From: Hemibagrus wyckioides
Lineage: Eukaryota; Chordata; Actinopteri; Siluriformes; Bagridae
Length of the DNA: 64,000 bases
Assembly (NCBI RefSeq): GCF_019097595.1
Contig: NC_080716.1
Span: 11,093,401 to 11,157,400, forward strand
Reading direction: 5' to 3'
Positions 39,540-52,767 of this stretch are shown here, in pieces. The notes below the pieces were generated by a model. It was not told the origin of the DNA and did no database searches. It saw only the letters and a program-made list of their open reading frames with translations. Made by a program: the position numbers and the translations under genes. Within the stretch, counting starts at the first letter, position 1. Every line of letters starts with the position of its first letter.

Positions 39540-39660
39540 TCTCTCGCTTTCAGTAAGTATCGGTCACGGTGGCAGCAGATCCGCAGTCTATCCTGTGTAC
39601 ACATGAGCATGAGGTCGGAATTCACCCAGGATGGGATGCCAGTCCCTCACAAGGATTACC
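39540..39660. repeat. Dispersed-repeat-like block
   Basis: CGGTCACGGTGGCAGCAGAT, then GTCTATCCTG and GGATGGGATGCCAGTCC, resemble a repeat common in teleosts (CGCGGTGG...CCTGGATGGG..CCAGTCC). Related pieces lie at 41640-41740, 44040-44100, 44273-44390 and 52540-52625. Confidence 0.5.
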
Positions 39661-39834
39661 AGCTAACTCGGAAACATAAATGTGCAATAAGTAAACAAAT
39701 GTAAGCAAAAGTGATTTAATAGCGCAAACAATACAATCTAAATTGTATTAATATTGCCATATATAAAATAATAAATAAATAATAATTATAATACTACTAA
39801 TTAGTAGTAATTAATTAAATAAATAAATAGTTAA

Positions 39835-39836
<2 letters not shown>

Positions 39837-39888
<52 letters not shown>

Positions 39889-40130
39889 AGTAGTAGTAGT
39901 ACTAATGTAAAATGTATTTATATCAAAATAATGAAAATTCAAAAATTATTTTAAGAATTTGTTATGTTTAATAATTGTTTATATTTTTTCACTTATTTGC
40001 ATTTTAAATATCTTTATTATTATTATTATTATTATTAGTAGTAGTAGTAGTAGTAGTAGTAGTAATATAATGTAAAAATAAAAATAAATATTTTAGTTTA
40101 TAGTTTACATTATAAATATTTTTATGATAC

Positions 40131-40174
<44 letters not shown>

Positions 40175-40175
40175 G
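39837..40175. repeat. Cluster of (ATT)n and (TAG)n microsatellites
   Basis: ATT runs at about 39837-39886, 40013-40037 and 40131-40173, with a TAG/AGT run at 40036-40063, all inside very AT-rich DNA. Confidence 0.95.
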
Positions 40176-40856
40176 AAAAAGTCTCAAACTCTTTATTAAC
40201 ACAGGTGATAATGCTAAAATGCAAACCAAATGTATAAAAAATCAGTATAAGAAGAGAAGCTAAATGAAGAACTCTGATACTTGGAAAAATGACACTTGAT
40301 CATGTCTGATTTAATAAACAGTCATAGCTTTTTAATATACAGTCATTAATTCTTGTGGATATTTGAATACTAAAGTGTGGCTGGTGTTACTTTGTTATTA
40401 TTAAGTGGCCTTGAGCAATGTTAATCACTACTGCATGGAAAAAACTGTCAACAGCTCAGTAGATTACGATTTTTTTTTCCCCCAGTGCTGTTCAGTCTTC
40501 CATTATATTCTGTCTGAATTCTGGGTAATGTAAGAATGTTTGTGTCTCAGCTAGCATGCTAACACTATCAGCTAATGCTAATGATTTTTATAGACAGGAG
40601 AGCAAAATCCTATGATAACACAATAAGTGACTGACACCCTGAGTGAGTATAAGGTGCAAGAATAAAACCTCCCATTTCCAACAAGAGCTTGCATATTTAG
40701 CTGGTTAGCATTGTAACTGCCTACAGCACTCTGTTCATGAATAGCTGACCTGATTACAGCTTCTGCAGGATCATGAACAGCACATCCTTTGGCGTACATT
40801 CACTGATTAGTGTTAGCTAGCTAGACCAGTGAGACAGCCTGCTAACTGCTAAATCT

Positions 40857-41043
40857 GGGGATGTGGTAGTTTGGTATTTAAGGTGTTGGATTACTGATTG
40901 GATGGTTGTGAGTTTGAATCCCAGGTCCACCAAGCTGCCACTGCTGGGACGCTGAGCAAGGCCCTTAACCCTCAATTGTATAAAATGAGATAAATTGTAA
41001 GTTGCTCTGGATAACAATGTCTGTCAAATGCTGTGAATGTAGG
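40857..41043 (+). mobile_element. tRNA-derived SINE
   Basis: The head GGGGATGTGGTAGTTTGGTA is followed by a pol III B-box-like GAGTTTGAATCCCAGG, CCACCAAGCTGCCACTG, GCAAGGCCCTTAACCCTCA and the tail CTCTGGATAACAATGTCTGT. It closely resembles SINEs of catfish and cyprinid genomes. A second copy of the same family lies at 46206-46372. Confidence 0.75.
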
Positions 41044-41555
41044 GGGAAAATATAAAGACTTCTAACAAAATATTGACTTATTTATGCTACTTATATTATT
41101 TATCGATATGTACTGACATTTCTTTGGTATTTCCAGTATAGAAGGTTGTAGCCCAGCCCACTTTTAAAAAAAAGCATGCAATAGCTTCATTGTACCAGAG
41201 AGGGCAACGTTTACAAATATATAGTCAGACAGATCATGCCGTTCTAAAGAGAGAACAGAAACATGGTCTTACAGGCTTCTACAAAGAAACTACAAGCTCC
41301 CCAGATGACATACGGTACAGAACGAACCCTTCAGTGTGCTGTATTATACCCTGCTGTAAGTCTTTTGTACAGATTTATTGCACTTTAACTGAAAGATTTG
41401 AAAATGTGAGTGTGAGAGAGTAAGAGCAAATGTCAAAAGTCACAAAAAGCATATTTTACACTGAACACACATTCGTCACATTTTTCATGGTTTAATACAC
41501 AATAATGCTTCAGGACACATTACAATTCATGTACATAATCAAAGTACTGTATGCA

Positions 41556-41561
<6 letters not shown>

Positions 41562-41597
<36 letters not shown>
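41562..41597. repeat. (GA)n microsatellite
   Basis: About 18 perfect GA units. Confidence 0.95.
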
Positions 41598-41601
<4 letters not shown>

Positions 41602-42424
41602 TGTGATTTTTTTCTAAACTATTCATTCAACTTCAATTACTAGTCCTGCTCAGGGTTGTGATGAATTCAGAGACTATCCCAGCATCACTGAGAGGAAGAC
41701 CTTGGGAAGCTAGTTCATTGTAGGACACCACTAACACACACACACACAGTCATTCAGTATCTGATTTCCATTCATTAATGTGATACACTGTAGAAACGTT
41801 ATAGTAAAACTATTCTTAGCCTCAGTCTGGGATTAGTCACATTCACAGCTTAAATATAACATAAATGTAGACAAATGACCACATTATTGTACATCAGATG
41901 ATGCCTCCTATTATTTTGCGCAGTGTAGAATGAGCAATGCGACATAAATTGTTGACCTCAAGTGAAGTATTAAATATTTATGTGCATATATTATGTACTG
42001 AATTTATTATTTATTATAAGATATATTATTTAGGTAAGTCGTGTATTTTGTAGATATATATGTTGAATATAAATAAGGCCAAACACATGCACTTGTCATG
42101 ATTTGTGATTTAAAAACTGAAAGATTCGAAAGGAGAATGTTTGAAAATTGAATGAAGACAAAATCATATAAGTAAGAGGGAAAATGCATACTGTATCAGT
42201 AAGAGGGAAAAAGAAAAGAAAACCAGCATGCTGAGCTGGTTGCACACACTTTTATAGGGTAATTTCCCAATAATGTGCAAAAGTAATTATTATACACTTG
42301 TCATTAATGAAGTGACAGTGATTAATAATGATTAGCTGTCTCTGTAAGATTTTTCTTGATTCTTCATTTCATCCAACTGCCGAATCTATAATCAACAAAG
42401 AGCTTCGAGCATGTTCAGGATCTC

Positions 42425-43130
42425 ACTGTTGAAAGGTATCGATCAGTAGTGGGGTATAAAAGAATTTCCAAAACATTAGATGTAAAATGGAACACTATTA
42501 TCAGCAGTCATCATCAGCAATGTAAAGAAAATGGGCCACCGCAATGAAATTAGCAAGAACAGGACATACCTCCAAAATTGAGGAAAGGATAAAAGACAAA
42601 ACTTATCAGCAAAGCTGCCTAAAACTGCTGCTGTAGGAATATCTGGCAAGTACTCATCACTCCCTGCATTTCCCAATAATGTCTCATATTCTTCACATGT
42701 CTGCAATGGCTAGATGGAAGTAAAATAACCAAACACCCAAGCTTGCCTAAATCGTATTATGGTCTGATGAAACCAAGGTAGAACTTTTTGGGTATAATGT
42801 TTAGTGCAAAACAAGAGAGCTCACACATATGGAGAAGCATGGTGATGGAAGCATCCTGCTATGGGGCTGCTTCTCTACAGCTGAGTATTAATCAAGATAG
42901 AGGGAATCGTGGGTAGCTCCAAATACCGATTTATACCTGCAGCCTCCTTTTACACATCTGACTATAAAGTTTCAGCATGACAACAACACAAAGACAACAG
43001 AGGAATGTCTTCAGAAAGACAAGAAACGATGACTTCGGAATGGCCCAGTCAGAGCCCAGATTCAAATCCTATCAGAAGGAAGAGTAGGATAGAATTACCA
43101 AATAATGATGTGCTTAGAAGTTTGTAGACT
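42425..43130 (+). pseudogene. Decayed Tc1-like transposase (family C)
   Basis: A long degenerate alignment to a third fish Tc1 family is visible across broken frames: AAAGAATTTCCAAAACATTA, CCTCCAAAATTGAGGAAAGG, GGAATATCTGGCAAGTACTC, then GGTCTGATGAAACCAAGGTA (WSDETKVELF with one frame or stop problem), GAGAAGCATGGTGATGGAAG, TTTCAGCATGACAACAACAC (QHDN) and ATGGCCCAGTCAGAGCCCAG (WPSQSP). Two of the catalytic Asp motifs are still visible. The final Glu motif region is degraded. No terminal inverted repeats were found. Confidence 0.75.
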
Positions 43131-43891
43131 CTTACCCTCTATAGACTTTTAAGGGTTTTTAACACAGTATTAGTTAAGCCCCAAGTTATAGTCTGATTGT
43201 ATTTTCTTTTTTCCCCCTTAAATGTTTCTATTTGTTTTTATTTAAAATATCATTGATAGTTATATCACATAAAAAGAAAAAAAAAACACCACCAGAATCA
43301 CGCCTCATGTAGCCGTGAAACAGTGAAACAGTACTTTTATCAACAGTAATGAATCAGTCCATCACCAAGTGGACACAAAGCACTAAAAAAAATTGAAATT
43401 TGTTTAGACAATATCTCAATGCGCCTTGCCACAACCACGAAATACATATATTTATTAATTTTAAATATATTTAATATATATTTAGCAACTTAAAATATAA
43501 TGCAATACAAAAAAAGTATTATTTCAAAACCAGGCCAGCTTGCACAAAAATACATTATATACAAATTACATGATATATAAATTAAAATGCTTACCCTGGT
43601 CACCACATCTTTAAGTATTGGAGACTTTGTAAGCGTGTCCAACATAGCAAGCAGAGCCAAAATGATCAAGCTGGTGCAATGTTAAATTGATACTATACTG
43701 CTGAGGAACTAATTAAGGTAATAGAAAGAAGTAATATATAATTAATAGAATTTAGAATGATATATTTCATACTGCTGTTGCACTGCAAACACATCTAACA
43801 ATGCACTAGTGCTTTAGTATTGATACTAGATGCTTTTCTGGTGCTGAGTGATCAGCTGACTGCAAAAACCCAGAGCTCCAACTGGGGCACT

Positions 43892-43940
<49 letters not shown>
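43892..43940. repeat. (CA)n microsatellite
   Basis: About 24 perfect CA units. Confidence 0.96.
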
Positions 43941-43942
<2 letters not shown>

Positions 43943-44109
43943 AGTGTATGTGAATAAACCATTTAGATATTATTTATGCATAAAGCAAAAGGTTACTCAG
44001 AGTGCAGATTTTTCCTTACTTTTTCTTTTAATGGTTGAACCAGATCTGATCCTGGGAAAACTGGGCAATACAGACACCATGCACTCATTCATCTACACAC
44101 CCATTCACA

Positions 44110-44272
44110 CCTATATTTATATTTATCGCATTTGCCTGACACCATTTTTTAATACAAATGAGTAGTTGAAGGTTAAAGGCCTTGCTCAAGGGCCCAGTAG
44201 TGGCAACTTGGTAAACCTGGGATTTAAACTCATAACCTTCCGATCAGTAGTCTAACACCTTAACCACTGGGG
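44110..44272 (-). mobile_element. tRNA-derived SINE, minus orientation
   Basis: Reverse complement of GGTTAAAGGCCTTGCTCAAG, GGCCCAGTAGTGGCAACTTG, GGGATTTAAACTCATAACCT and CACCTTAACCACTGGGGG: the SINE head is at the high-coordinate end and the tail near 44110. Same general family as 40857-41043. It appears inserted within another repeat whose pieces flank it (44040-44100 and 44273-44390). Confidence 0.6.
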
Positions 44273-45214
44273 GGACAAAACAGGACAACCCAGATGAAAC
44301 CTATATAAACACTGGGCAAGCAAGAAACTCTCAAATAGAAATATGAGCTCAGAATCGAACCCAAAATCCTGGAGCTGTTAACTGGCAGCACTACACACTT
44401 TAAATACATAAATGGCAAAACATACCAATATTATGAGTATTATTTGCTATAAGCTTTGGAAACTATAGCATTCATTTATTTGTGTAAAAACATTTGCTAA
44501 CCTGATTGTTTGCTACTTCTGCACATGCTTGCAAAGAAAAAGCATTTGTAGGGAAGAAAGTATATTTTTGGTCAAAAATTTGAGCCCCCAAAAGATCAAT
44601 AAACCTTTGAAAAGTCTGCAAATAATGAATAATTAAATATTGAAAACCACCTAACTATGGAGAATATAGGCATGGCCCTATACATTACTCGATAATTACA
44701 TCAATACGTGGCGTCACATAGTGACCTGGCCTCTCTTCTGTAAGAAGAATGACTCAAAATCCCTCTGGTCCCACTGTGTAGAACTTGGATCTGTCATTCC
44801 TAAGATGAATTTTTGCTGTATTGGCTGTTAAAGGAAGCCCTACACAATACCCATAAATTATTTTGGTTTGAGTTTCAACATTATGTGCATCATAACCACC
44901 CTTCATTTACTCATTTTTGTTTGGCATTTCAAATATCTAGAACATATGGCATTTCTGCACTGCTATAACTTCATCCAACGTCAGGTTGTACCCCATGGGT
45001 CAGTTTATCAGTTTAAAAGCAGGAAAAAGTCACCTGTCACCCTGAACATACAGGGTTTTCCTGCAGCTTGGTAGATCCTGCACTTTCTCAATCAAATTGT
45101 ACTAGATCTGAACTGGAAACGAATGATGACTAGCTCGCTCAAATGTTCTCAGACTGGTTGTTTCGGTTGTTCAGCTGTGTTAACACGTGCCTAATCAAAA
45201 CACACCGATAGGGA

Positions 45215-45351
<137 letters not shown>

Positions 45352-46205
45352 GTCCATCTCTGTAAAATGATCATGAATAAAAGTGAATTTTCGGTAAATT
45401 GCATGCTATTTTAATGTCTAGTAAACAATAAGATTGGTGTAAAAATGTGACATGGTGATGGACAACCATTTATCCATGTATATACATTACTTCCAGGTTT
45501 TAATTGAGATTAGCCATGAGTTACTTATAAACACTCAATGAGTACATTGAAGACATAAAGAAGCCACTGCATTCCTGGGAACACACTGATTTGCAATATT
45601 TATTCTAAAACAGCTGATTTAACCCCAGCACTGCTTAGTGCTTAAAATGGTTATAGTAGAAAAATAAAATGTAACACGCAAAGTAATCTTTGATATAAAT
45701 GCCACACATTAGTCAAACATAAAAAAGCCATAAGGGTGTTGCACACATAAACAACACAATAATGTAACCACACAGAAAGTCCAATGATTGCATGAAAAAA
45801 GGCCTAGAAATGAAAACACAAATAAATATACAAGATCTAAAACACACACACATGCACACTCAAAATGATCGACATTACCTTAACTTTCTTAGACATTCTT
45901 GCACTCCCAAAGTGCCACAGGGACACTGGGGCTGTCTGCTGCTCTCACACTGAACCTCATCAATAATACAGGTTCTGGCAAGCATTCACAATTCTGAGGA
46001 GTTTCCTATTACAGTAATGAGATACATGGTATCACGGGAAAGTGTAAACTTGCAGTGTAACACAATGCAAGTCCAGTGTTTGCCCCAATAAACAATGAAA
46101 AGCAGGTTTAAATAAAACACTTGCTGTACTAGATCTGCCTTTCATCTGATAGATCTCCAGTTGTACTTCCTGTAGAGAACAAAACAAATCTAAGCCTCTA
46201 AACAT

Positions 46206-46372
46206 GGGGGATGTGGTAGCTTATTGGTTAAGGTGTTGGCCTACTGACTGGAAGGTTGTGTGTTTGAATCCCAGGTCCACCAAGCTACCACTGGTCAGTT
46301 ATAAAAAATGAGATAAAATTGTAAGTCACTCTAGATAAAGGCATCTGCCAAATGAAAGAAATGTAAATGTCT
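46206..46372 (+). mobile_element. tRNA-derived SINE, second copy
   Basis: GGGGATGTGGTAGCTTATTG, then GTTAAGGTGTTGGCCTACTG and GTGTTTGAATCCCAGGTCCA. It matches the head of the copy at 40857. The middle (GAGCAAGGCCCTTAACCC) is deleted, and the tail is CTAGATAAAGGCATCTGCCA. Confidence 0.75.
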
Positions 46373-47903
46373 GAACATGACTCATTGAGCATACTATGAA
46401 GAAAACAAATAGTGCTACCAAAAATCCAATCTTGGTATTTTTTTTTTTTTAGCAATTATTGTTAAATACTGACTCTTGTGAATAAGGAATAGAGACTGAG
46501 TGCATAATTCACTTAGATGTTCACAGGATGTGGAGAACTGACCACAACAAGCTGACAGATGCTGTGGTGAGTCACATGACAGACTCCAGACACCATCTGG
46601 AACCATAATCCTTTGGTGTGGAGATAAATGGCCTGAGGTCTGATATCCCTGACTGCCACAAAGCCTCAGTGACAACGTGTAGTGAAAAATTCAGATTAGA
46701 CTGTTTAGCAATGACCATATAGGACATTTTACTGAGTTTAGGTAAATGTAGGTGAATTCAGCTGCGAGTGTTAAAAGAGTGTAAATATCACAGAATAGGA
46801 TAAACGGGATAAAAGCTCGGGAGACTGGTGAATAAATATTACAGACCTGATGATAGAACCTTGAAAAGAAACACAACTGACAAGTGGTTGTAAAAAATAG
46901 GTCAGTCAATCATGGGACTTTTTTTTGCAAGTTAGTTGTCGTAGTTGAAAGTAGACGAAAATCTGTCACATTTTTCAAACTGACTTCTACTAACTAAAAG
47001 AGAAGACAATGTAAAAAAAAAAAAAATGATTAGGTTTAGATGGCAATGCAGAAGAATACTCAGAAGTTGACTCAATACGATTTTCCCAAACTAGTTGTCA
47101 TGACCTCTGATTTTGAGAAAATGTAATGGTTTCAATCAATTATCCTGACACACTACACTAGTGCACTTCTACTAAAGATACTAGTGCTGTGTCTGAGGTT
47201 TTCTCATCACTGTGCATGAAATTGCTAAATATTTTATAGTTGGATTATAAAACCTGACAGACCGGGCTGTGACGCTCTGACGTACCATCAGAATGAATGT
47301 CGTATTTAATCCGTCCTTGACGTACTTAAATTAAGCATGCGAGTGTGTGAAAAATGCCACTCACATTACCGCTACTTCTGCCTGTTTACGCAAAGTCATG
47401 CGTCAAGCATAAGCCAGGTTCCTCTGCTTCACATCAGGCTGTATCACACCACCCCTGCATTCCCATCTTCCTATAGTGACACAACACTTCCCATTAGACT
47501 GCTAACTCACTAAAAGGAATATATTCCTTTGGTTCCATTTGCAATGTTACTGCCATAATAAACTGCTCAAATGTTACAACAGTCGTGTATTATAAATCTG
47601 GATTTGGAAAACTAGCAAGGCTTTGGACAAAAATTTAGCAGAACCCTTTATTAAAACTTTACCATTCAGCAAAAATAATGTGAGAGCATTGAAGCGTCTG
47701 AACGTAAATTTAACACAGTCACAAATTCTTCTGTGTCTATTCACTAAAGGCATTTTGCTGATTATAGACCCTGTTTAAACCACAAGCCGTGTGATTAAGG
47801 TTTTTTACCAGTCATACTGGGGTTCTATTTCATACCAAGTCTAAAAGATTTGTATTTTTTAATACGAAACTTGAATAAAAAGTAAATAACTAATAAAATT
47901 AAA

Positions 47904-48245
47904 TTAGTCAGGACACTGTTGGCTTTCTTTGTTAGAAGTGTTTAGCTCATTTGGGATAACCTTACATAGAATTTTAATGGTTGAAGATAACACCTTCAAG
48001 TGCTTATAAACAAGGCATCTCAGAGAGTAGAAATGGGCTTGATATCACTATTTATTTTGAAGATATAAACAGTTTTGTGAAAGCTATTTTGGATTTTTTT
48101 TTTTTTGGAACATTGGAACTGGATCTATGAATAAAATGCCTCTAGGAGGGTAGGTAGAAATTTGATATGAGCCATTAATCACCACTTTAGAGTGTGACAT
48201 GATAAAGAAATTAAAAGTTAAACACGGGCACAACCAAAACAAGCT
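47904..48245 (+). repeat. Unidentified three-copy repeat, copy 2
   Basis: Shares GAAGATAACACCTTCAAGTG, GGCATCTCAGAGAG, CTTGATATCACTATTTATTT, GCCTCTAGGAGGGTAGGTAG, GAGTGTGACATGATAAAG with copy 1. Shares ATTAGTCAGGACA(C/G)TGTTG with copy 3 at its left edge. Confidence 0.75.
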
Positions 48246-48670
48246 CAAAGCTTTTTTTTGGCCTGTAATAAAAAGAGTTCAACAATACTAAAAACAGCAA
48301 TATAAGCCATTCCACACATAACTGTAAAGGGCATTACATGTAGTTAGCAAAGCAAATGGATATTTTCAACAGAGTCCCAAGTGTATCAAGATCAGTTCAT
48401 TCCACAGACAACCAGAAATCCACAGTACATAATGTACATTCAGCAATCCAGCATGTGCACAAAGCATTGTTCATCAAGTCACATCAACAACAGAAAATAT
48501 AGCTTGCTCTCTTATTACATTTTCAACTAAATATTACCAGTTTACCGATTAATGAGCTTTTGCAGTTTCCAGTTCTTTTCAAAAACACAAAACATTTACA
48601 CTAGTTAAAAAAAAAGTTAACAAATGTTAATCCTTACTGTTACGAGCTTGACAAATACATATCACATAAC

Positions 48671-48674
<4 letters not shown>

Positions 48675-48722
<48 letters not shown>

Positions 48723-48728
48723 TATATA
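48675..48728. repeat. (AT)n microsatellite
   Basis: AT run with one GT interruption. Confidence 0.95.
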
Positions 48729-49082
48729 CTTGTTCTAACACATCACTTGCGGTTGTGCATGACTATAGAGCTTGTTTAGCAGCACAATATGTTTACAGCT
48801 GTATAATATTCAGCAGTAGCGCTTATAAAATTGTATATATGTATTTGTGGGGTCCAGACATACTTTATTCAAAAGAACTTAAGAATTGAAGATCATATTT
48901 TACACCTAAACCTCTTCTGTATTGTTTTCACTTTAAATACACCACCTGCTGAAATGACACCTAGAGTTTGCTAAATACGGAATGTAGCATATGACACCAC
49001 ACACACACACACACACACAAACACAAACACACGCACACATTCAAGTCCCTAACCTAGCCGTATCTAGACAACTCACACTCAC

Positions 49083-49118
49083 CCAGGAGACGTTCTTGCT
49101 CTTGGGTGTTTTTTGCAT
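49083..49118 (-). CDS. Candidate alternative first exon of cacnb2 (MQKTPKSKNVSW)
   Basis: An ATG in the context GGCCATGC, followed by 12 codons, MQKTPKSKNVSW, then GTGAGT in phase 0. It would also join in frame to the GSADSYT exon. The start faintly recalls the MVQ...SKS start of beta-1 and beta-2d N-termini, but the remainder of those exons is absent. It could equally belong to another transcript or be chance. Confidence 0.28.
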
Positions 49119-50160
49119 GGCCGTGTGAAGACTCCAGATCAGAGGAAAGGCCTCAGTCTCATACTCAGTGTTTTGTTGTCAATGACCGATTCCAAGCTCC
49201 ATTTAGATCAGCCCTGACCAGGTGATCTATCAGAACCACCACTTCAGTTTAGTTTCATATATCCACATAAACAATATTAAACACAGCCATGGGAACTTCA
49301 GTGGTAGCTAAAAACCCTGGAATAAAGTGACAGTGAAGACAAGAAAGTGCTGAAATCGGTGCATTCTCCACAGAAGGTGATAACGAATCCTGTGAAGCAA
49401 GGTGAGAAAACTCCCATTATTCTTCCTGCTTGTTGCCTGTGGAAACTCTCAGTCCTGAGATGGGAGAGATATAAATATGTAAAAACCTCACCCAGCTGGG
49501 CCTGAGAAAGACCACCAATTAGGAAGCGAGGATTTGGCAGCTGCTGCCATGTACGAGATAGGTATCACCACAGAAATACATGAAAAGGGGTGGGGAAATA
49601 GGGCACATGTAGTGAGCACTGACAAAGAGGTAAACTAGGGATTATATCTGCAGTGTGTTTAGCCCTGGGGCATAGAGATTTCAGCATGCAGAACATAACA
49701 AGCTCCAGCTCTACCTTTACTCTTCTGTCCCAATCTTTATATAAATCTATGGATTTACATAATAAAAAAACGAATATTCTTTCTTTCTCTTTCCCTCATT
49801 TCTACCTTGCTCTGCCTTTCACTGTCTACTGGGACAGTTTTCTGCTCTGCTCTGGGAGGGACAAGGTTATGCGATAGCCAATAGAATTCAGGCTTAGTCT
49901 CATAAACAGTGAGCATTGAAACTACAGTTCTCTCTTGCCTGTCCCAAAAATTATATCACTTTTTCTTCACTAGTAATATCTTTTCACCGGACCACCTTGC
50001 TGCGTTCTCACTTCTCACTATTTCACACTCACTAAATCTCTACACCACTTTCCGTTCGACTTCTTCTTTCGCTCAATACCATGTGATCACTGCATCGTTT
50101 CATCAGTTCCGTTTTCCTCGCCTCCTTGCAAGCTGCTAGTGTTTTTCCCTGTGTATTTTG

Positions 50161-50204
<44 letters not shown>

Positions 50205-51300
50205 TAATTGAAGCTATGAACAATTTGGAACTGATGTATAATGGAAATCCAGGCCACTCATTATTATTCATAGTGGAGTGTTTTGTGTAATGTTTGGGCA
50301 CCAGTACAGTTAATGACAACACACACACACACAAATAAGCACAGTTTAAATAAATAGACCTTTCACCATCTGTGTCCACCAATGTAGAAGTTGTCACATC
50401 AATTCTATATTGCAGACGTGTGGGGCCTCCGTTTTTAAGAGACCAATAGAAATTGGACAAACTAACATAATCATGAACTAGATCTAGAACATACAGCCAT
50501 CACCAGACACTAGATACCGTCCCAACTGTTGCTCTGTCAGGCCTTTTTATTACTGTTGTCATCACTACCTGCTTGTATATGAGGCATTTCACCTTAAGTT
50601 TTGCCTTCAGCTTCCTATCATTCTGGTACAAGTTGATCTTTGTGTCTCATCTTTCTATAGGATCTGGCTCCAGAACTGCAGCAGCTTTTTAAGGTGTTTT
50701 ATGCAAACTGTAATCTGGTCTTCCTGTTTTTGAGGTTTATTAATGCTTTACAACTTGTGGTTAACCCTTTGTATTTACCCTGGTTAGATCTTCTCTGGAT
50801 TGCTAACTTTGAGAAGCAATGTCTACCTCCGAGAGTGTTGTGGTTCTTCTGGTTGTGAAGGGGTTTGTCATTCACCAAATTCGGATTTTATTAGTCTTAT
50901 ACACAATCATACAGAGTGTGACATGCAGTTATATGCTCTTTAAAACAAATAAAACAAAATGAAATTAGCTGTACTGAACAGAAGAAACCTAAAAAAAAAT
51001 ATTGTATATGGATACAATACAATGATTCTCATATGAATATGATTATGATGATATTTATATTCACCACAGTTTTTTCTGTAGACGTCCTGAGCTCACCTTT
51101 GCATTCTTTCTTTCTTTTTCTTTTTTTTAAAAAGTACCAAATACTTTTTGATTTGGCCACACCTAATGTCTGTGCTGACTCTCAGAAGGGTTTCTATTGA
51201 TTTCTCAGGTTAACAGTAACAGATTCTAAATGCAGATGCCACACACTTAGAATCATCTCTACTTAAAGGTTACTTTAAGGTGAGATTTTGGTGAGATTTC
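49119..51300. other. No recognised gene
   Basis: Contains a (TC)n-(CA)n microsatellite at 50163-50203 and a CA run near 50320. ORFs at 49653-49877, 49909-50139 and 50182-50460 show no family features. Confidence 0.45.
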
Positions 51301-51388
51301 AGGTGGGATCTCACAGAAAATGTGTTGTTATTCCTACACCTTTTACCCCAGTTTGCATGTAAATGCCCCAAATTCAAAGCTAACATTC

Positions 51389-51391
<3 letters not shown>

Positions 51392-51450
<59 letters not shown>

Positions 51451-51474
51451 TATATACATTATATATATATATAC

Positions 51475-51538
<64 letters not shown>
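51392..51538. repeat. Long (AT)n microsatellite
   Basis: AT run of nearly 150 bases with GTAC/CATT interruptions near 51446-51475. The 84-88 residue ORFs over it are Ile/Tyr repeats and are not genes. Confidence 0.96.
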
Positions 51539-51539
<1 letters not shown>

Positions 51540-51746
51540 CTTGTCTAAATATTTCTGGACCTCTTTGTGTATCTGAGACCCATTAAAAGTTTGCAAGATT
51601 CTCCAGGCTAAACATCATCCACAAAAAGCACACTGACTCTGTAAACACAATGCATGCAGTCAAAACACAAGCGGTTCATAAGTAAAGGCAAAATCTTGTG
51701 TATCTCTGATGCCCTCTAGTGAGTGGCTAAAGTGCAGTTTCTGTAG

Positions 51747-52024
51747 TAGAACAAGACTGTTGTTCTTCTTCTTCTGGCTGCTCCCTGGTCGGTGTCGCCA
51801 CAGCGGATCATTTGGTCCGCATGTTTCGATTTGGCACAGGCTTTACGCCGGATGCCCTTCCTTGACACAACCCTCCCATTTAATCCAGGCTTGGGACCGG
51901 CAGTGAGAGTTCACTCTTCAGTGGCTGGGTTTGTTCCCTGCCTGGGAATCGAACCCGGGCCGCGGCAATGAGAGCACAGGATCCTGCTGCTGGACCACCA
52001 GGAGGCCAGTAATAGAACAAGACT
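51747..52024 (-). mobile_element. tRNA-derived SINE with perfect 12-base target duplication
   Basis: TAGAACAAGACT at 51747-51758 and again at 52013-52024 flanks a 254-base element. On the minus strand its head holds an A-box-like CCTGGTGGTCCAGCAGCAG and a B-box-like GGGTTCGATTCCCAGG. The body includes TGTCAAGGAAGGGCATCCGG and GAAACATGCGGACCAAATGA, a sequence seen in many teleosts. It ends in a GAAGAA-type tail next to 51759. Confidence 0.85.
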
Positions 52025-52539
52025 AACATTTAAAATTAGACATTCAGTCATTTTCTTCATGTGAATCTTTGCCAGTATTTATTTCATTGCAAAAATAAAA
52101 AAGTTTTAGTCATTTTTGGATGATTATTAGAGTTAATTGAGGGCTTGTACACACTAACAGCCATGCCTAGTGAATGAGCAGGCATTTTTAAGCACAGACC
52201 ACAACATAGGAAGCTTCTACATCATTTGGCATTATAGTATATGGCATAAAGTGTCTGGAATGTGTATGTAATTGTTGATTAATAAAGGAGGCTGAACGTG
52301 TAGGCCCACTGCTATTATGGTTATTACTCTGATTTACATAAAACTCCATTTAATGGCTTTCAGATGGCATAAAGTTAGGGTGGGTCCATAATGAATATGG
52401 GTGGGCATTAGTCACACAAATCTGTGGCTGCAGCATCGTCAGGATTCATGAGGTCTTGAGAAAAGGAAACTTAGACAGTTGTGTCACTTGGGAGCCCTAA
52501 TAAATTTAAATTTAATGCATGATCTGTTTTTCCATCCAT

Positions 52540-52625
52540 ATTCCAGGGTTCTCAGGATCAGGATCCACTGCAACCCTGACCAAGATGAAGCGGTTACTAA
52601 AGATGAATGAAATCTTGCTCTTGTT
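52540..52625. repeat. Repeat-like block
   Basis: CCACTGCAACCCTGACCAAG, then GAAGCGGTTACTAAAGATGA and ATGAA, resemble the junction of a common fish repeat (CGACCCTGACCAGGATAAAGCGGTTACTGAAGATGAATG). Related to the blocks near 39540 and 44273. Confidence 0.5.
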
Positions 52626-52767
52626 TAAGAGTTCATAATTGTGTTTGTAAATGATTGATCTTACATTTGAACCCTTATTCCAGTACACTTGTGTTCAATT
52701 CTGCTGGTGGAATAGAAATCGACTTTCTGGACATTTTCATTCATTATAAATGAATTTTACGGCCTGA

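Noticed and set aside
42476..42706. 76-residue minus ORF
   Set aside because: Antisense of the decayed Tc1 transposase at 42425-43130.
51320..51586. Ile/Tyr-repeat ORFs
   Set aside because: Translations of an AT microsatellite.
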